Assembly (NCBI RefSeq): GCF_015710575.1
Contig: NZ_CP065373.1
Coordinates: forward strand, 4,712,001-4,776,000
Direction of reading: 5' to 3'
Origin: Mycolicibacterium mengxianglii
Lineage (GTDB): Bacteria > Actinomycetota > Actinomycetes > Mycobacteriales > Mycobacteriaceae
DNA: 64,000 nucleotides
In this document: positions 16,137 to 24,585 of the stretch, piece by piece
Layout of the letters: each line of letters opens with the position of its first letter
Numbering within the stretch: position 1 is the first letter of the stretch
The notes under the pieces: generated by a model
Seen by the model: the letters and a program-made list of their open reading frames with translations, nothing else
Told to the model about the DNA's origin: nothing
Databases searched by the model: none
Position numbers and translations under genes: made by a program

Positions 16137-16958
16137 ATGAGCGAGGCGTTTCGGTTCGGGGTCGGGGTCAACCAGGCCCGTTCACGGGCGACATTGACGG
16201 AGAACGCAAGGCGCTTCGAAGATCTGGGCTTCGACGTCCTCGTCGTACCCGACCACCTCGGCGCAATCGCTCCGTTCCCGGCGCTGACCGCCGCCGCAGC
16301 GGTGACGTCGACGATCCGGCTGGGCACCAACGTGCTCAATGCCGGGTTCTACAAACCCGCGCTTCTCGCCCGTGATGCCGCGGAGGTGGAACTGCTCAGC
16401 GACGGGCGCTTGGACCTCGGTCTGGGCGCCGGTTATGTCCGCGAAGAATTCGAAGCCGCCGAGCTGGAGTACCCGACCGCCGGGCAGCGCGTCGCTCATC
16501 TGGAGCACGTCACCACTTATCTTCGACGCCAGCATCCATCGATCCCGCTGCTGATCGCCGGCAACGGGGATCGAGTGCTGACCTTGGCCGCGCGACACGC
16601 GCAGATCGTCGGCCTCACGGGCTCGGATCTGGGCAAGGACGTCGCCGACCCCCTGGCTGAGCGGGTGGAGTTTGTCCGGGCCGCCGCCGGCGACCGGTTC
16701 GACCAGCTCGAGCTGAACCTGACGATCACCGCGTCGCCGACCGACACGTCAGGTAACCCGGATCTGTCACTGACGAGACGACACGCCCGCAACGCCACCG
16801 TCGAAGAGCTGATGAGACTGCCCGGGGTGTTGTCCGGGACACCAAGCGATATGGCCGACCAGATCCGCGGCCTTCGCGAGAGGTACGGCATCACCTATCT
16901 GACCGTGATGTACGCACACGCCGATTTTTTTGCGAAAGCGATCGCAGAATTACGCTGA
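16137..16958 (+). CDS. LLM-class F420-dependent oxidoreductase
   Basis: 273-residue flavin/F420 oxidoreductase of the luciferase-like TIM-barrel superfamily, close to the TIGR03621-type mycobacterial subgroup by pattern. It has FRFGVGVNQARSRA at the start, FDVLVVPDHLG near residue 35, the cofactor-region block RLDLGLGAGYVREEFEAAEL, and IPLLIAGNGDRVL. F420 use is inferred from the subgroup, not proven. TAGCAT at 16123-16128 lies 8 bases before the ATG and may give a nearly leaderless transcript. It is divergent from the carboxylate-amine ligase. Substrate unknown. Confidence 0.87.
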   Translation: MSEAFRFGVGVNQARSRATLTENARRFEDLGFDVLVVPDHLGAIAPFPALTAAAAVTSTIRLGTNVLNAGFYKPALLARDAAEVELLSDGRLDLGLGAGYVREEFEAAELEYPTAGQRVAHLEHVTTYLRRQHPSIPLLIAGNGDRVLTLAARHAQIVGLTGSDLGKDVADPLAERVEFVRAAAGDRFDQLELNLTITASPTDTSGNPDLSLTRRHARNATVEELMRLPGVLSGTPSDMADQIRGLRERYGITYLTVMYAHADFFAKAIAELR

Positions 16959-17082
16959 GATCGCGTTTATCCGCGCTTGTCCAGGGGTACAGCGCACCTC
17001 ATGGTTCAGAAGATGACAACCGCCATCGCGTGGATCAGGTCCGGATATCCGGCTGCGAAACCCACGCTGGGCTACGTGCCGC

Positions 17083-17283
17083 TCATCGCCCTGTGCGGTT
17101 CCGCCGAGTCCGGCCGCGCACGGCGTCCTTGAGCTTCTCGCCGGCGCTGCGCACGCCCGCGTTCATCTGGCCGGCGCGGCCTTCGACTTCCATGCGCCGA
17201 TTGCCTGTCGCCCTGCCCATCTTCTCTTTGGCCTGAGCGGTGAACTTGTCGACCTTGATCCATGCCTTGTCTGCGGTACCCAT
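17083..17283 (-). CDS. CsbD-family small stress protein
   Basis: 66-residue, highly charged, cytoplasmic protein. It contains the CsbD pattern of two short amphipathic helices with alternating Lys/Glu (FTAQAKEKMGRATGNRRME, then GRAGQMNAGVRSAGEKLKD) and a basic tail. CsbD proteins are induced by general stress in many bacteria; their molecular function is unknown. The ATG is at 17283, with no strong ribosome binding site. It reads away from the tRNA gene 66 bases to the right. Confidence 0.83.
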   Translation of the reverse strand: MGTADKAWIKVDKFTAQAKEKMGRATGNRRMEVEGRAGQMNAGVRSAGEKLKDAVRGRTRRNRTGR

Positions 17284-17349
17284 GGGTGCAGTGTTACCGA
17301 CCACGCGCTGACTGAAACCCCTCAGCGCGCCGAGTACACTCCCATCGTC

Positions 17350-17422
17350 GCCCCCGTAGCTCAGGGGATAGAGCACGGCTCTCCTAAAGCCGGTGTCGCA
17401 TGTTCGAATCATGCCGGGGGCA
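17350..17422 (+). tRNA. tRNA-Arg (anticodon CCU)
   Basis: A complete 73-base cloverleaf: acceptor arm GCCCCCG/CGGGGGC (17350-17356 with 17415-17421), D arm GCTC...GAGC, anticodon stem CGGCT/AGCCG (17376-17380 with 17388-17392), anticodon loop CTCCTAA with CCT at 17383-17385, and T loop TTCGAAT. The discriminator is A at 17422 and no CCA is encoded. It decodes the AGG arginine codon. No integrase or duplicated 3' end is seen nearby. Confidence 0.97.
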
Positions 17423-17452
17423 CACACTTGTTTTCGCAGCAGCGCGCAACGG

Positions 17453-18064
17453 TCAGCGGACGTCTCGCTGGGCCAGGATTGCGCCCCCGAGCCACCGTCT
17501 GATGAACCGCCGAAGGTCGTCTCGGCTGCGCACGGGATCGTTGGGCGCGACGAAGAAGGACAGCATCGTGCGGAGGGTGAACTCCACCAGTTCGCGCAGC
17601 GCCGCCTCGTCGTAGCCGTACTGGGCCCAGTCGACATCGAAGCGGGTGATCATCCGCATCCCGAAGGCCTGGGCCTCGTCGGAGGCCAGCGTCGGGGTGT
17701 GGGCGCTGCGGTGCGGTTCGGTGAGCAGGATGCCCAAATGGGGTGTGCGGGTGACTTCTTCGAGCGTGTACAGCACCCCTTCTGTCATCGCCTCGGCAGG
17801 ATCGGAGATACCGCGGACGGCTTCGGCGAGCCGGTCGAGAAACTCGTCGACAGAGGCGACTGCCGCTGCGTGCATGAGCGCGTCGGCAGTCGGAAAATAC
17901 CGATACACCGTTTGTCGGATGACCCCCAGCGACTCCGCAACCTCAGCGATGCTGACATCCGAACCGCTCTCGGCGATCAGCTTGACCGCGGTGGCGACGA
18001 TGCGCTGGGAGGCCTCTTCGTCGGTGACCGGCGGTTGACCGTCCCAGCCCCTTCTACGCGCCAC
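17453..18064 (-). CDS. TetR-family transcriptional regulator
   Basis: 203 residues with an N-terminal TetR helix-turn-helix (about 20-66: ASQRIVATAVKLIAESG, then SIAEVAESLGVIRQTVYRYFPTADAL) and an unrelated helical ligand domain. It is divergent from a ferritin-like metal-dependent hydrolase and a membrane protein, and the 162-base gap between them holds a 28-base inverted repeat overlapping a promoter, so it probably represses that pair and possibly itself. The start is a GTG at 18064. The ligand is unknown. Confidence 0.9.
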   Translation of the reverse strand: MARRRGWDGQPPVTDEEASQRIVATAVKLIAESGSDVSIAEVAESLGVIRQTVYRYFPTADALMHAAAVASVDEFLDRLAEAVRGISDPAEAMTEGVLYTLEEVTRTPHLGILLTEPHRSAHTPTLASDEAQAFGMRMITRFDVDWAQYGYDEAALRELVEFTLRTMLSFFVAPNDPVRSRDDLRRFIRRWLGGAILAQRDVR

Positions 18065-18145
18065 GCTGCAGATTTCTCATCGAAGACACTCCCGCAGAAT
18101 ATCGGCCCTGCGCGGGGCAAAGGAGCGCGATCGAGCACCGCACCG

Positions 18146-18199
18146 TTGACAAGCGGCGACCACTCCACTAATCATACAGTTGACGTTCGCTTTGTATGA
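18146..18199 (+). promoter_or_regulatory. Promoter with overlapping inverted repeat for the ferritin-like/membrane gene pair
   Basis: TTGACA at 18146-18151 is a good -35; AATCAT at 18170-18175 (18-base spacer) is a possible -10. The inverted repeat TCATACA (18172-18178) / TGTATGA (18193-18199), separated by 14 bases, overlaps the -10 and start region, as for a TetR repressor site. ATG follows at 18227 with GGTGGGAG upstream. Confidence 0.45.
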
Positions 18200-18226
18200 T
18201 GACTGGCGACAAGGTGGGAGCCTCCG

Positions 18227-19156
18227 ATGACAGACCTGATCGTGCGCAAGATGCGTTTCGCGTTCGCTGACCACCACGTCCCGTTCTTGTGGAACGAGCA
18301 GAACCCGGCCTTCTCCAGCATGGCCAACGCCGTCTCCTTCCTGGCCATCGCCTTCGAGAAGATGATCGGCCACATGATCACCGAGGCCATGCCCCTGATT
18401 ACCGACCCGGTCATCGCTGAGGAAGCGGAGGCGTTTGTGCGCCAGGAGGGCCAGCATTCGATGGCCCACCGCCAGCACGCCAAGGGACTGATCAAAAGCT
18501 ATCCGGCACTGAAGGAAACGCTCGACGACGTGACCAGGATGTTCGACGACTTGACCGCGAACACGCCGCTGAAATACCGACTCGCGTACACCGCCGACCT
18601 CGAGGCGACGTTCACGCCGGCCTTCAAACTGATGCTCGACCACGACAACACGCTGTTCGCCCCCGGCGATGACCGAGTCGCATCACTGTTCCTGTGGCAC
18701 TTCGTCGAAGAGGTCGAGCATCGCAGTTCGGCACTGATCATCTACAACTCCGTCGTCGACGACCCCTGGTACCGGATGCGGGTGGCGCCATCGATCTTCA
18801 AACACGTCTGGGCAGTGCTGCGAGTAGCCTGCGAAGGCTTCAACAAGCACGTACCGGTCGAGGAACGGCAAATCGACGCGCTGTCGATGTTCGCCGTACT
18901 GAGCCGGAAAAGGGCGCTGCAGCGGCGATTACCGTTCTTCAAGACCCCCTATGACGGCCCCGTCGCCAACGCGTTCAAACATCTTCCGGTGCGGGAACAG
19001 CTGGTCGCCTTGTCGGGCGTCGTGCGAAGTCAGATTCCGGGCCACAATCCCGCACACGAGGAGCTGCCCTCCCTGGCAGATGAGTGGTTCCGGCGCTACG
19101 AAGCCGGCTACGACGTGACGCAGTGGTACACCGCCACCGAAAAACTGAACGCGTAA
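18227..19156 (+). CDS. Predicted metal-dependent hydrolase of PF10118 (ferritin-like di-metal fold)
   Basis: 309-residue helical protein. Metal-ligand-like motifs are EEAEAFVRQEGQHSMAHRQHA (about residues 65-85) and LWHFVEEVEHRSSAL (about 165), i.e. two E-x2-H type pairs plus further acidic residues as in ferritin-like di-iron or di-manganese proteins. The family is annotated as metal-dependent hydrolases, but the reaction is unknown. It is the first gene of an operon with a polytopic membrane protein 9 bases downstream, under a TetR-type operator. A membrane-lipid or xenobiotic oxidation role would fit but is speculation. Confidence 0.78.
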   Translation: MTDLIVRKMRFAFADHHVPFLWNEQNPAFSSMANAVSFLAIAFEKMIGHMITEAMPLITDPVIAEEAEAFVRQEGQHSMAHRQHAKGLIKSYPALKETLDDVTRMFDDLTANTPLKYRLAYTADLEATFTPAFKLMLDHDNTLFAPGDDRVASLFLWHFVEEVEHRSSALIIYNSVVDDPWYRMRVAPSIFKHVWAVLRVACEGFNKHVPVEERQIDALSMFAVLSRKRALQRRLPFFKTPYDGPVANAFKHLPVREQLVALSGVVRSQIPGHNPAHEELPSLADEWFRRYEAGYDVTQWYTATEKLNA

Positions 19157-19165
19157 GGGGACGTC

Positions 19166-20317
19166 ATGTCTGATCTGTGTACACCGACGTTCGCCGATCT
19201 TGCCTCACGACTTGGCTTTTCATGTGAAACCGCCGGCGGTCTCGTCGAGTTCCGCAACCCGTTCGCGCTGGAGAACTGGACACTGCCGGTACTGGAAATC
19301 ACGGTGATCGCCGGGGCGGTGCTCACGCTCATCTACGCGATCGTGCGATTACGCCGTCACAACGACCCCACCAACATCGCCCTGTGGTTCGGGGCCATCG
19401 CCTACCTGCTGATCATCGAACCGCCACTGTACTTCCCGGGAGCTTTCGGGATCAGTGAGTATGTCGACACGATGTTCGCCCACAACGTGTTCACCGTGGA
19501 CTTCCTGTGGGGCCGGCTGCCGCTCTACATCGTGGCCATCTACCCCATGATGGCCACCGTCGCCTTCGAGATCGTCCGCATGCTCGGGGTTTTCCGACGC
19601 TACGGCGTCCTGGTCGGTGCCGTGTGTGTCGGCTTTGTCCACCATGCGTTCTACGAGATCTTCGATCACCTTGGGCCGCAACTGCGTTGGTGGGAATGGA
19701 CGCTGGACAATCCGATCAACCTCCCCTTCTTCGCTTCGGTGCCCCTGCCCAGTGTTGTGGTCTTCGCCGCGCTGTGGCCGATGTCGCTGGCATTCTGCGT
19801 CCAACTCTTCGTCGGCCGCCACGTCGACGAGGGCCGAACCTTCACCGGAACACAGTTGCTCTGGCGCACAATCGTTATCGGCGTTCTCGCCTCACTCGGC
19901 ACCGCGGTGCTGCCGATGCCCGCCACCATCGGCGGCGCACTGGCGGGCAGCACCACCGTGGCGGGCTTCATCTACGCCGCCGAACTGGCCGTCGTCACCG
20001 CAGTTGCGGTGTGGGCTCTGGTGAACCAATGGCTTCGGATACGCCGTGACGACGACGCGGCCCGCTACACGAATCCACTCATCCTCGGGTACGCCGCGGC
20101 GTACCTCGTGGTGATGACGGTGCTCTGGGCGACGTCGCTACCGGCATACCTCGGGGCAGTCGACGGCGTGACGGTCAACGGCGACCCCGTCGGCAGCCTC
20201 TGGTACACGATCGGCTGCCTCGTGATCGCCGGCCTCTGCATCGGTGCCGCACGAACCTCGGCACGGCCGCACCAGACCCCCGTACTCCCGACGCAGACCT
20301 CAACGGCGACCACCTGA
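19166..20317 (+). CDS. Polytopic membrane protein of unknown function
   Basis: 383 residues with about nine hydrophobic helices (for example VLEITVIAGAVLTLIYAIV, IALWFGAIAYLLI, VLVGAVCVGFVHHAF and LGYAAAYLVVMTVLWA). Polar residues inside the membrane part stand out: HHAFYEIFDHLGPQ and WWEW around residues 155-175, and EPPLYFPGAFG near residue 88, which could bind a metal or head group. The C-terminal tail is short and Thr-rich. It follows the ferritin-like protein by 9 bases with AAGGGG as ribosome binding site, so the two probably act together. I do not recognise the family. Confidence 0.75.
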   Translation: MSDLCTPTFADLASRLGFSCETAGGLVEFRNPFALENWTLPVLEITVIAGAVLTLIYAIVRLRRHNDPTNIALWFGAIAYLLIIEPPLYFPGAFGISEYVDTMFAHNVFTVDFLWGRLPLYIVAIYPMMATVAFEIVRMLGVFRRYGVLVGAVCVGFVHHAFYEIFDHLGPQLRWWEWTLDNPINLPFFASVPLPSVVVFAALWPMSLAFCVQLFVGRHVDEGRTFTGTQLLWRTIVIGVLASLGTAVLPMPATIGGALAGSTTVAGFIYAAELAVVTAVAVWALVNQWLRIRRDDDAARYTNPLILGYAAAYLVVMTVLWATSLPAYLGAVDGVTVNGDPVGSLWYTIGCLVIAGLCIGAARTSARPHQTPVLPTQTSTATT

Positions 20318-20351
20318 AAACGTAGGCCGGCCAGTCTCGTTCCGGGGTAGG

Positions 20352-20678
20352 TCAGCGGGTGTTGATCTGCCAGGGCGTGGTGGGGCGCAACCGCTCCGTC
20401 TGGAGTTGCCCTGTCCCGAGATCGACCCGGTAGCCGTCTTGGGCACTCAGCTCGAACGCCCCCTGGTGCAGGGTGCCCAGCGAGCCCCGGTCGGCCCAGG
20501 TGGGCGCGAGCGCAAGTGCGGTCTCAGCCATCTCTTCGTCGCTGCACCGGCCATCGGCAGTCGCCGGCACGTACCGGTGGATGTGAATCACCTCGCCGGT
20601 CTCCCGGTGGTAGACGAATGTCGTCTGTGTCGGTACCGAATTCACGTCGGTGTTGCCGGTATCGCTGTTGCCGGTCAT
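20352..20678 (-). CDS. Uncharacterised 108-residue protein, second gene of a two-gene operon
   Basis: Soluble protein without signal peptide or membrane helix. The N-terminus is Asn/Thr/Asp-rich and disordered-looking; the core starts with TTFVYHRETGEVIHIHRYVP, a strand-turn-strand pattern, and ends in TPWQINTR. The ATG at 20678 has a perfect AAGGAGAG 6 bases upstream. It lies 32 bases after another unknown gene on the same strand, also with a strong ribosome binding site, so the pair is probably one transcript and well translated. I cannot assign a family. Confidence 0.65.
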   Translation of the reverse strand: MTGNSDTGNTDVNSVPTQTTFVYHRETGEVIHIHRYVPATADGRCSDEEMAETALALAPTWADRGSLGTLHQGAFELSAQDGYRVDLGTGQLQTERLRPTTPWQINTR

Positions 20679-20710
20679 GGTTGCTCTCCTTGACGCCTGA
20701 GTGTCGTGAC

Positions 20711-21046
20711 TTAAGCCCAGTGGAAGATCATCCAGCGGGCGTGGCCTTTGGTCTGGTACACGCTGACTTTGAACGTCACACTCGTCACCCGCTGCCGGAA
20801 CACCGCCGTCACCAGGTCGCCGCCCGTCACATTCTCCTTGGGGAACTCCTCCACGCCGTTCGCGCTGACGATCTGCGTGATGAACGCGTCTGAAGCATGG
20901 TGTGATTCGCCCGCGATCCACGTACTGGTCAGGGCGATCTCACAGAACGCACCGACGCTGGGTAACTGCACGGTGGTGCTCACGCTGTGCGCGCCGCCGA
21001 AATGACGTGCCCACATCTCGTTACCTTGAATCGCTGTCACCGTCAT
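20711..21046 (-). CDS. Uncharacterised 111-residue beta-rich protein, first gene of a two-gene operon
   Basis: Soluble, strand-rich protein with no signal peptide. Notable parts are MWARHFGGAHSVSTTVQLP near the start, a central GESHHASDAFITQIV, and an aromatic C-terminus (GHARWMIFHWA). It starts at the ATG at 21046 with AGGAGG 6 bases upstream and precedes the 108-residue protein. A 37-base inverted repeat lies in its upstream region. I do not recognise the family and infer no function beyond co-expression with its neighbour. Confidence 0.65.
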   Translation of the reverse strand: MTVTAIQGNEMWARHFGGAHSVSTTVQLPSVGAFCEIALTSTWIAGESHHASDAFITQIVSANGVEEFPKENVTGGDLVTAVFRQRVTSVTFKVSVYQTKGHARWMIFHWA

Positions 21047-21090
21047 GGCGTCCTCCTGGCATCTGCTGGTGGTGCATGCACAGAATGTGC

Positions 21091-21127
21091 CGGGTAGCCG
21101 CGTTGTGGGCGCGTAGTGCGCTACCCG
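21091..21127. repeat. Inverted repeat upstream of the unknown two-gene operon
   Basis: CGGGTAG (21091-21097) and CTACCCG (21121-21127) are perfect 7-bp arms with a 23-base loop, in the 111-base gap between divergent genes. It could be an operator or a leader hairpin. Confidence 0.35.
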
Positions 21128-21157
21128 ATGTCTCCCGGGGCCGGGCAAGATAGGGCC

Positions 21158-21547
21158 GTGCCAGACACCGACACCTGCCCCTGCGGCAGCGGCCAGCCGT
21201 TCGCGGACTGCTGCCGGCCGATCCACACCGGCGAGCGCCGGGCCGAGACAGCCGAACAACTGATGCGTTCCCGCTTCAGCGCCTACGCCGTCGGCGATCT
21301 CGATTACGTTTGGCGGTCCTGGCATCCGCGGACCCGGCCGGCGGAGCTGACCCCAGATGCCGAGGTGCACTGGACTCGGCTGGAGATCCTGGACAGCGCG
21401 GCAGGCAATGCGGGCGAGCAGACCGGAGAAGTCGAGTTCCGGGCGCACTTCCGTCGGGGCGGGCGCCGCGGAACCCTGCACGAGCGGTCCCGGTTCGCTG
21501 TGAGGGCAGGTCGCTGGCTCTATCTGGATGGGGACCTCTACGGCTGA
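21158..21547 (+). CDS. YchJ-family protein with SEC-C zinc motif
   Basis: 129-residue protein. The N-terminal SEC-C metal-binding motif is [13 protein letters not shown] with a following HTGE, and the rest is an NTF2-like domain ([22 protein letters not shown], then [20 protein letters not shown] and WLYLDGDL). YchJ proteins are widespread and of unknown function. GTG 21158 is chosen because CAAGAT lies 6 bases before it, giving a leaderless start; two in-frame ATGs upstream would add a non-conserved segment. Its last 10 bases overlap the convergent helicase gene. Confidence 0.85.
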   Translation: MPDTDTCPCGSGQPFADCCRPIHTGERRAETAEQLMRSRFSAYAVGDLDYVWRSWHPRTRPAELTPDAEVHWTRLEILDSAAGNAGEQTGEVEFRAHFRRGGRRGTLHERSRFAVRAGRWLYLDGDLYG

Positions 21548-23898
21548 CGAGCCCCCACCCAGGCGAAGAACTCATCGGCGGAGAACACGGCCTTGCCGAG
21601 CTCGACGGCCTTGCGGGCCTTGCCGGACTGCGTCCCGGCCTCGGCGGTGACGAGCACCTCACACCGGGTCTTGGTCACCGATTTCACCGGCGCCAACCCC
21701 GCGGCCGTGGCCAGCTCCTCCATCCGCTCACGCGCCACCTCCCGCCCGGCCTCGTCAACGGCGGTGCCGGTGAAGCAAATCCGCGCGCCGGGCACCAGCA
21801 CCGCTGCGATATCGTCGCCGGCAGATTCCGCGGCCATCGCCGCATCGACCACCTCGACCCCCAGCAGTTTCTCGGCTTCCCGCAACCGGGTCAGCACATC
21901 AGCTGTCAACCGGACCCGGCCGGCGGCGCTGCGCAGCTCAAAGGCCACCGAGTGGCGCGCGCCGGCCAGCCACGCGGTGTCCGCGCCAACGGTGACGTCG
22001 GTAGAAGTCTTGTCCCCCAACAGCACCGCGCTCACTCCGCGGGTGACTTCGAGCAGTGCCGACAAGGCGGGCAGCGTCACCGAGGCCGGTGTCGGCATCT
22101 CGTGGTCCCGGGTCAACAGGTGGCCGGATACCGAGGATTCCGGCTCTCCGAACGGTGTGCAACCGGCTTCAGCTGTCCCGCTGAATGATTCGAGCACGCT
22201 GCGGGCCCGCTGCAGCGCGGTACCGGTGAGGCGGACCCGGCCCGCCTCGATTCCCAACGGCATGACGGTGACGTGGCCCAGTCGCTTGAGTTCGAAATCG
22301 AGAAGTCCGAGCATCTCATCGACGCCGACCCCGATCGGTGTGCAGCCGGCCATCATCGGGGCGATGACGCTCCACGCCTCGACCAGCGTCGGCGCCAGCA
22401 GTACATCTGCCACCGTGATCCCGAACGATCGGCGGGCGTCAGCGAGATCCCGCTGCGGATTGATCAGGGAGCTGATCGCTGTTCCGTCATCGAACGCGAC
22501 GGCGAGTTCGACGGGCCGGGGCCGTGACATCCGGCCCTCGTCGCCCACGGTCAACATGGCGATGGCGCAGAACCGTCGAGGTTTGTCATCCGCGACGGCG
22601 CTGTGCAGGAAACGGGCGATGCGCCGGTCAGTTTTGAGGTCTTTGGGTAGCACCGGGCGCTTGAGCACCAGCCCGCTGATCGAGGTGCAGCGACTCAGCG
22701 CGACGTAGAGCTGTCCCGTCGAGAACATGCCACCGGTGAGGTCGACGATCAGCCGGTCCAGGGTCTGGCCCTGACTCTTGTGAATCGTGATGGCCCATGC
22801 CAATGCGAACGGCAGCTGGGTGAACGAGCCCACCACCTCGCGGCGCAGCACCCCGCCGTCGGCCACCGGCCGGGTGGCCTCCCACGTGAAAGGCCGCACC
22901 TCGGCATCGGTGCCGTCGGTGAAATCGACGGTGACGGTGAGCTCACCGGTACCGGTGCGGCCCCAATCGATAGCGGTGATCCGGCCGAGGGTGCCATTGA
23001 CCCACCGACCGGACTGGTCGTTGTTGCGCATCATCACCTGTGCGCCCACCTTGAACCGCAGCAACTCCTCGGCGGGTGGGTCGAACAGGCTCAGATCGCC
23101 GTATTGTCGTGCCCGGCTAACGAATTCGTCACCAGTGAGGCGCTCGAGATGTTGCCGGTTGCGTGCCGACACCAGGCGGTTGGTCGGTGCGAGCGTCAGC
23201 CAGAACTCATCCTCTGGTGGCACGAAGTCGGGGTCGGTCCGGGCGTTGAGCTGCTGCTGGGCATGCCCGAGCAGCACGCCTTCGCGAATTTCGTTGAGAA
23301 TCGACGTCATTCGATCGTCACCGAGCTGGCGGAACACGGTCGTCAGCGCCACAGTGGGGAATTCCGCCCGGCGGAAGCTGTCGGCGGAAAAGAAGTACGG
23401 GGTGTCGTAGCGGGTGGTGAAGAACCCGGTCTCGGCCTTGGTCACCACCGGTGGCAGTTGGTAGAGGTCACCGACCAGCACGATCTGCACGCCGCCGAAC
23501 GGGGCCCCCGGCTCGGGACCGAAACGTTGCAGCGCGGCGGCCAGCATGTCGAACACGTCGGCGCGCACCATGGATGCTTCGTCGATGATCAGGGTGTCCA
23601 GCGCCGCAAGGGTTTTGGTGAAGCGGCCCGGGCGGTACGTGCCGGTGCGGATGTCCTCGACCGTGGTGGTGGCGGTGAACCCGAACAGTCGGTGGACCGT
23701 ATAGCCGTCGACGTTGAGTGCGGCGATGCCGGTAGGTGCCACGACCACGACGTTGCGGTCGGTTTCAGCCATGAACCGGCGGATCAGCGTCGACTTGCCG
23801 GTCCCGGCCTTGCCGGTCAGGAAGAGGTGCTGATGCCCGCCGAGTAGTTCCAGCGCTGCCCGGAACTCGTCGGTGAGGATGACCTCCCGCGGCGGCAC
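21538..23898 (-). CDS. Pif1/RecD-like SF1B helicase with exonuclease-like middle and C-terminal BRCT domain
   Basis: 786-residue DNA helicase. Residues 1-430 are a Pif1-type motor: Walker [10 protein letters not shown] (29-37), [11 protein letters not shown] and TVHRLFGF, Walker [23 protein letters not shown], and late motifs [20 protein letters not shown] and YVALSRC. Residues about 455-560 resemble a DnaQ-like 3'-5' exonuclease fold without clear catalytic acids. A third segment repeats the sequence theme VRLT and the C-terminus (about 700-780) is BRCT-like ([25 protein letters not shown], ending [11 protein letters not shown]). It is probably a DNA repair or replication-fork helicase. The ANTAR gene lies 3 bases upstream on the same strand. 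Confidence 0.85.
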   Translation of the reverse strand: MPPREVILTDEFRAALELLGGHQHLFLTGKAGTGKSTLIRRFMAETDRNVVVVAPTGIAALNVDGYTVHRLFGFTATTTVEDIRTGTYRPGRFTKTLAALDTLIIDEASMVRADVFDMLAAALQRFGPEPGAPFGGVQIVLVGDLYQLPPVVTKAETGFFTTRYDTPYFFSADSFRRAEFPTVALTTVFRQLGDDRMTSILNEIREGVLLGHAQQQLNARTDPDFVPPEDEFWLTLAPTNRLVSARNRQHLERLTGDEFVSRARQYGDLSLFDPPAEELLRFKVGAQVMMRNNDQSGRWVNGTLGRITAIDWGRTGTGELTVTVDFTDGTDAEVRPFTWEATRPVADGGVLRREVVGSFTQLPFALAWAITIHKSQGQTLDRLIVDLTGGMFSTGQLYVALSRCTSISGLVLKRPVLPKDLKTDRRIARFLHSAVADDKPRRFCAIAMLTVGDEGRMSRPRPVELAVAFDDGTAISSLINPQRDLADARRSFGITVADVLLAPTLVEAWSVIAPMMAGCTPIGVGVDEMLGLLDFELKRLGHVTVMPLGIEAGRVRLTGTALQRARSVLESFSGTAEAGCTPFGEPESSVSGHLLTRDHEMPTPASVTLPALSALLEVTRGVSAVLLGDKTSTDVTVGADTAWLAGARHSVAFELRSAAGRVRLTADVLTRLREAEKLLGVEVVDAAMAAESAGDDIAAVLVPGARICFTGTAVDEAGREVARERMEELATAAGLAPVKSVTKTRCEVLVTAEAGTQSGKARKAVELGKAVFSADEFFAWVGARQP

Positions 23899-23901
23899 CG
23901 G

Positions 23902-24585
23902 CTAATCCCGGGTGTCGATGACCTGCTCGGCGATCTCGACCAGCTTGACGTTGCTCGACTGGGACAACTGCCGCAGCATCTCGAACGCGCGCACCGCGTC
24001 GACCCGATAGCGCTCCATGATGATGCCCTTGGCCTGGCCGATCAGGTCGCGACTGGTCAGTGCCGATTGCAGCTGTTCACCTTGGCGGCTGGCCATGATC
24101 GCCGCGGCGGCGTGCGCGGCCAGCACCGTACCGATCGACTCCGATTCTCCGTCGAACGCGTGAGCCTTGCTGGAGAAAACGTTGAGCGCGCCGGCGGTGC
24201 GTGTTGCGGTGTAGAGCTTGAACGACATCGCGCTGCGCAGCCCCAGAGCCAGGACCCGCTGCGAGTACACCGGCCAGCGCTTTTCTTGTGCGAAGTCGGC
24301 GGTCCCCACGATCAGGTCGTCCATCGCGGCTTCCAGGCACGGGCCCTCTCCGGAATCGATCTGAATCTGGTCCAACTCGAACATCAGTGCTGACGTGGGC
24401 GCCAGCGTCTCGTGGCCGCCGCCTTTGCCCAGCAGCAGCACGCCGGAATGTTCCGCGGTGGGTATCAGTTCCACCACCGTCTTGGTGACCCCTTGCAGAA
24501 CGTCTTCCAACGGCACTGGCATGGCGACGCTGCGGGCCAGTTCGGCCATGCGCGTCGCCAGGTCGGGTTTTGACTCAGACGTCAT
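23902..24585 (-). CDS. GAF-ANTAR signalling regulator
   Basis: 227-residue sensor and RNA-binding antiterminator. Residues about 15-155 form a GAF domain (TAEHSGVLLLGKGG, then DSGEGPCLEAAMDD and LRSAMSFKLYTATRTAGALNVFS); about 165-225 is the ANTAR domain (ALTSRDLIGQAKGIIMERYRVDAVRAFEMLRQLSQSSNVKLVEIAE-type pattern). This architecture is common in mycobacteria and couples a small-molecule or redox signal to transcription antitermination. ATG 24585 is preferred over an in-frame TTG at 24603. It is followed 3 bases later by the helicase gene, so the two are co-transcribed. Confidence 0.9.
   Translation of the reverse strand: MTSESKPDLATRMAELARSVAMPVPLEDVLQGVTKTVVELIPTAEHSGVLLLGKGGGHETLAPTSALMFELDQIQIDSGEGPCLEAAMDDLIVGTADFAQEKRWPVYSQRVLALGLRSAMSFKLYTATRTAGALNVFSSKAHAFDGESESIGTVLAAHAAAAIMASRQGEQLQSALTSRDLIGQAKGIIMERYRVDAVRAFEMLRQLSQSSNVKLVEIAEQVIDTRD

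Noticed and set aside
17350..17422. tRNA-Arg as an integration site of a genomic island
   Set aside because: No integrase and no repeated tRNA 3' end were seen on either side; neighbours are ordinary chromosomal genes.
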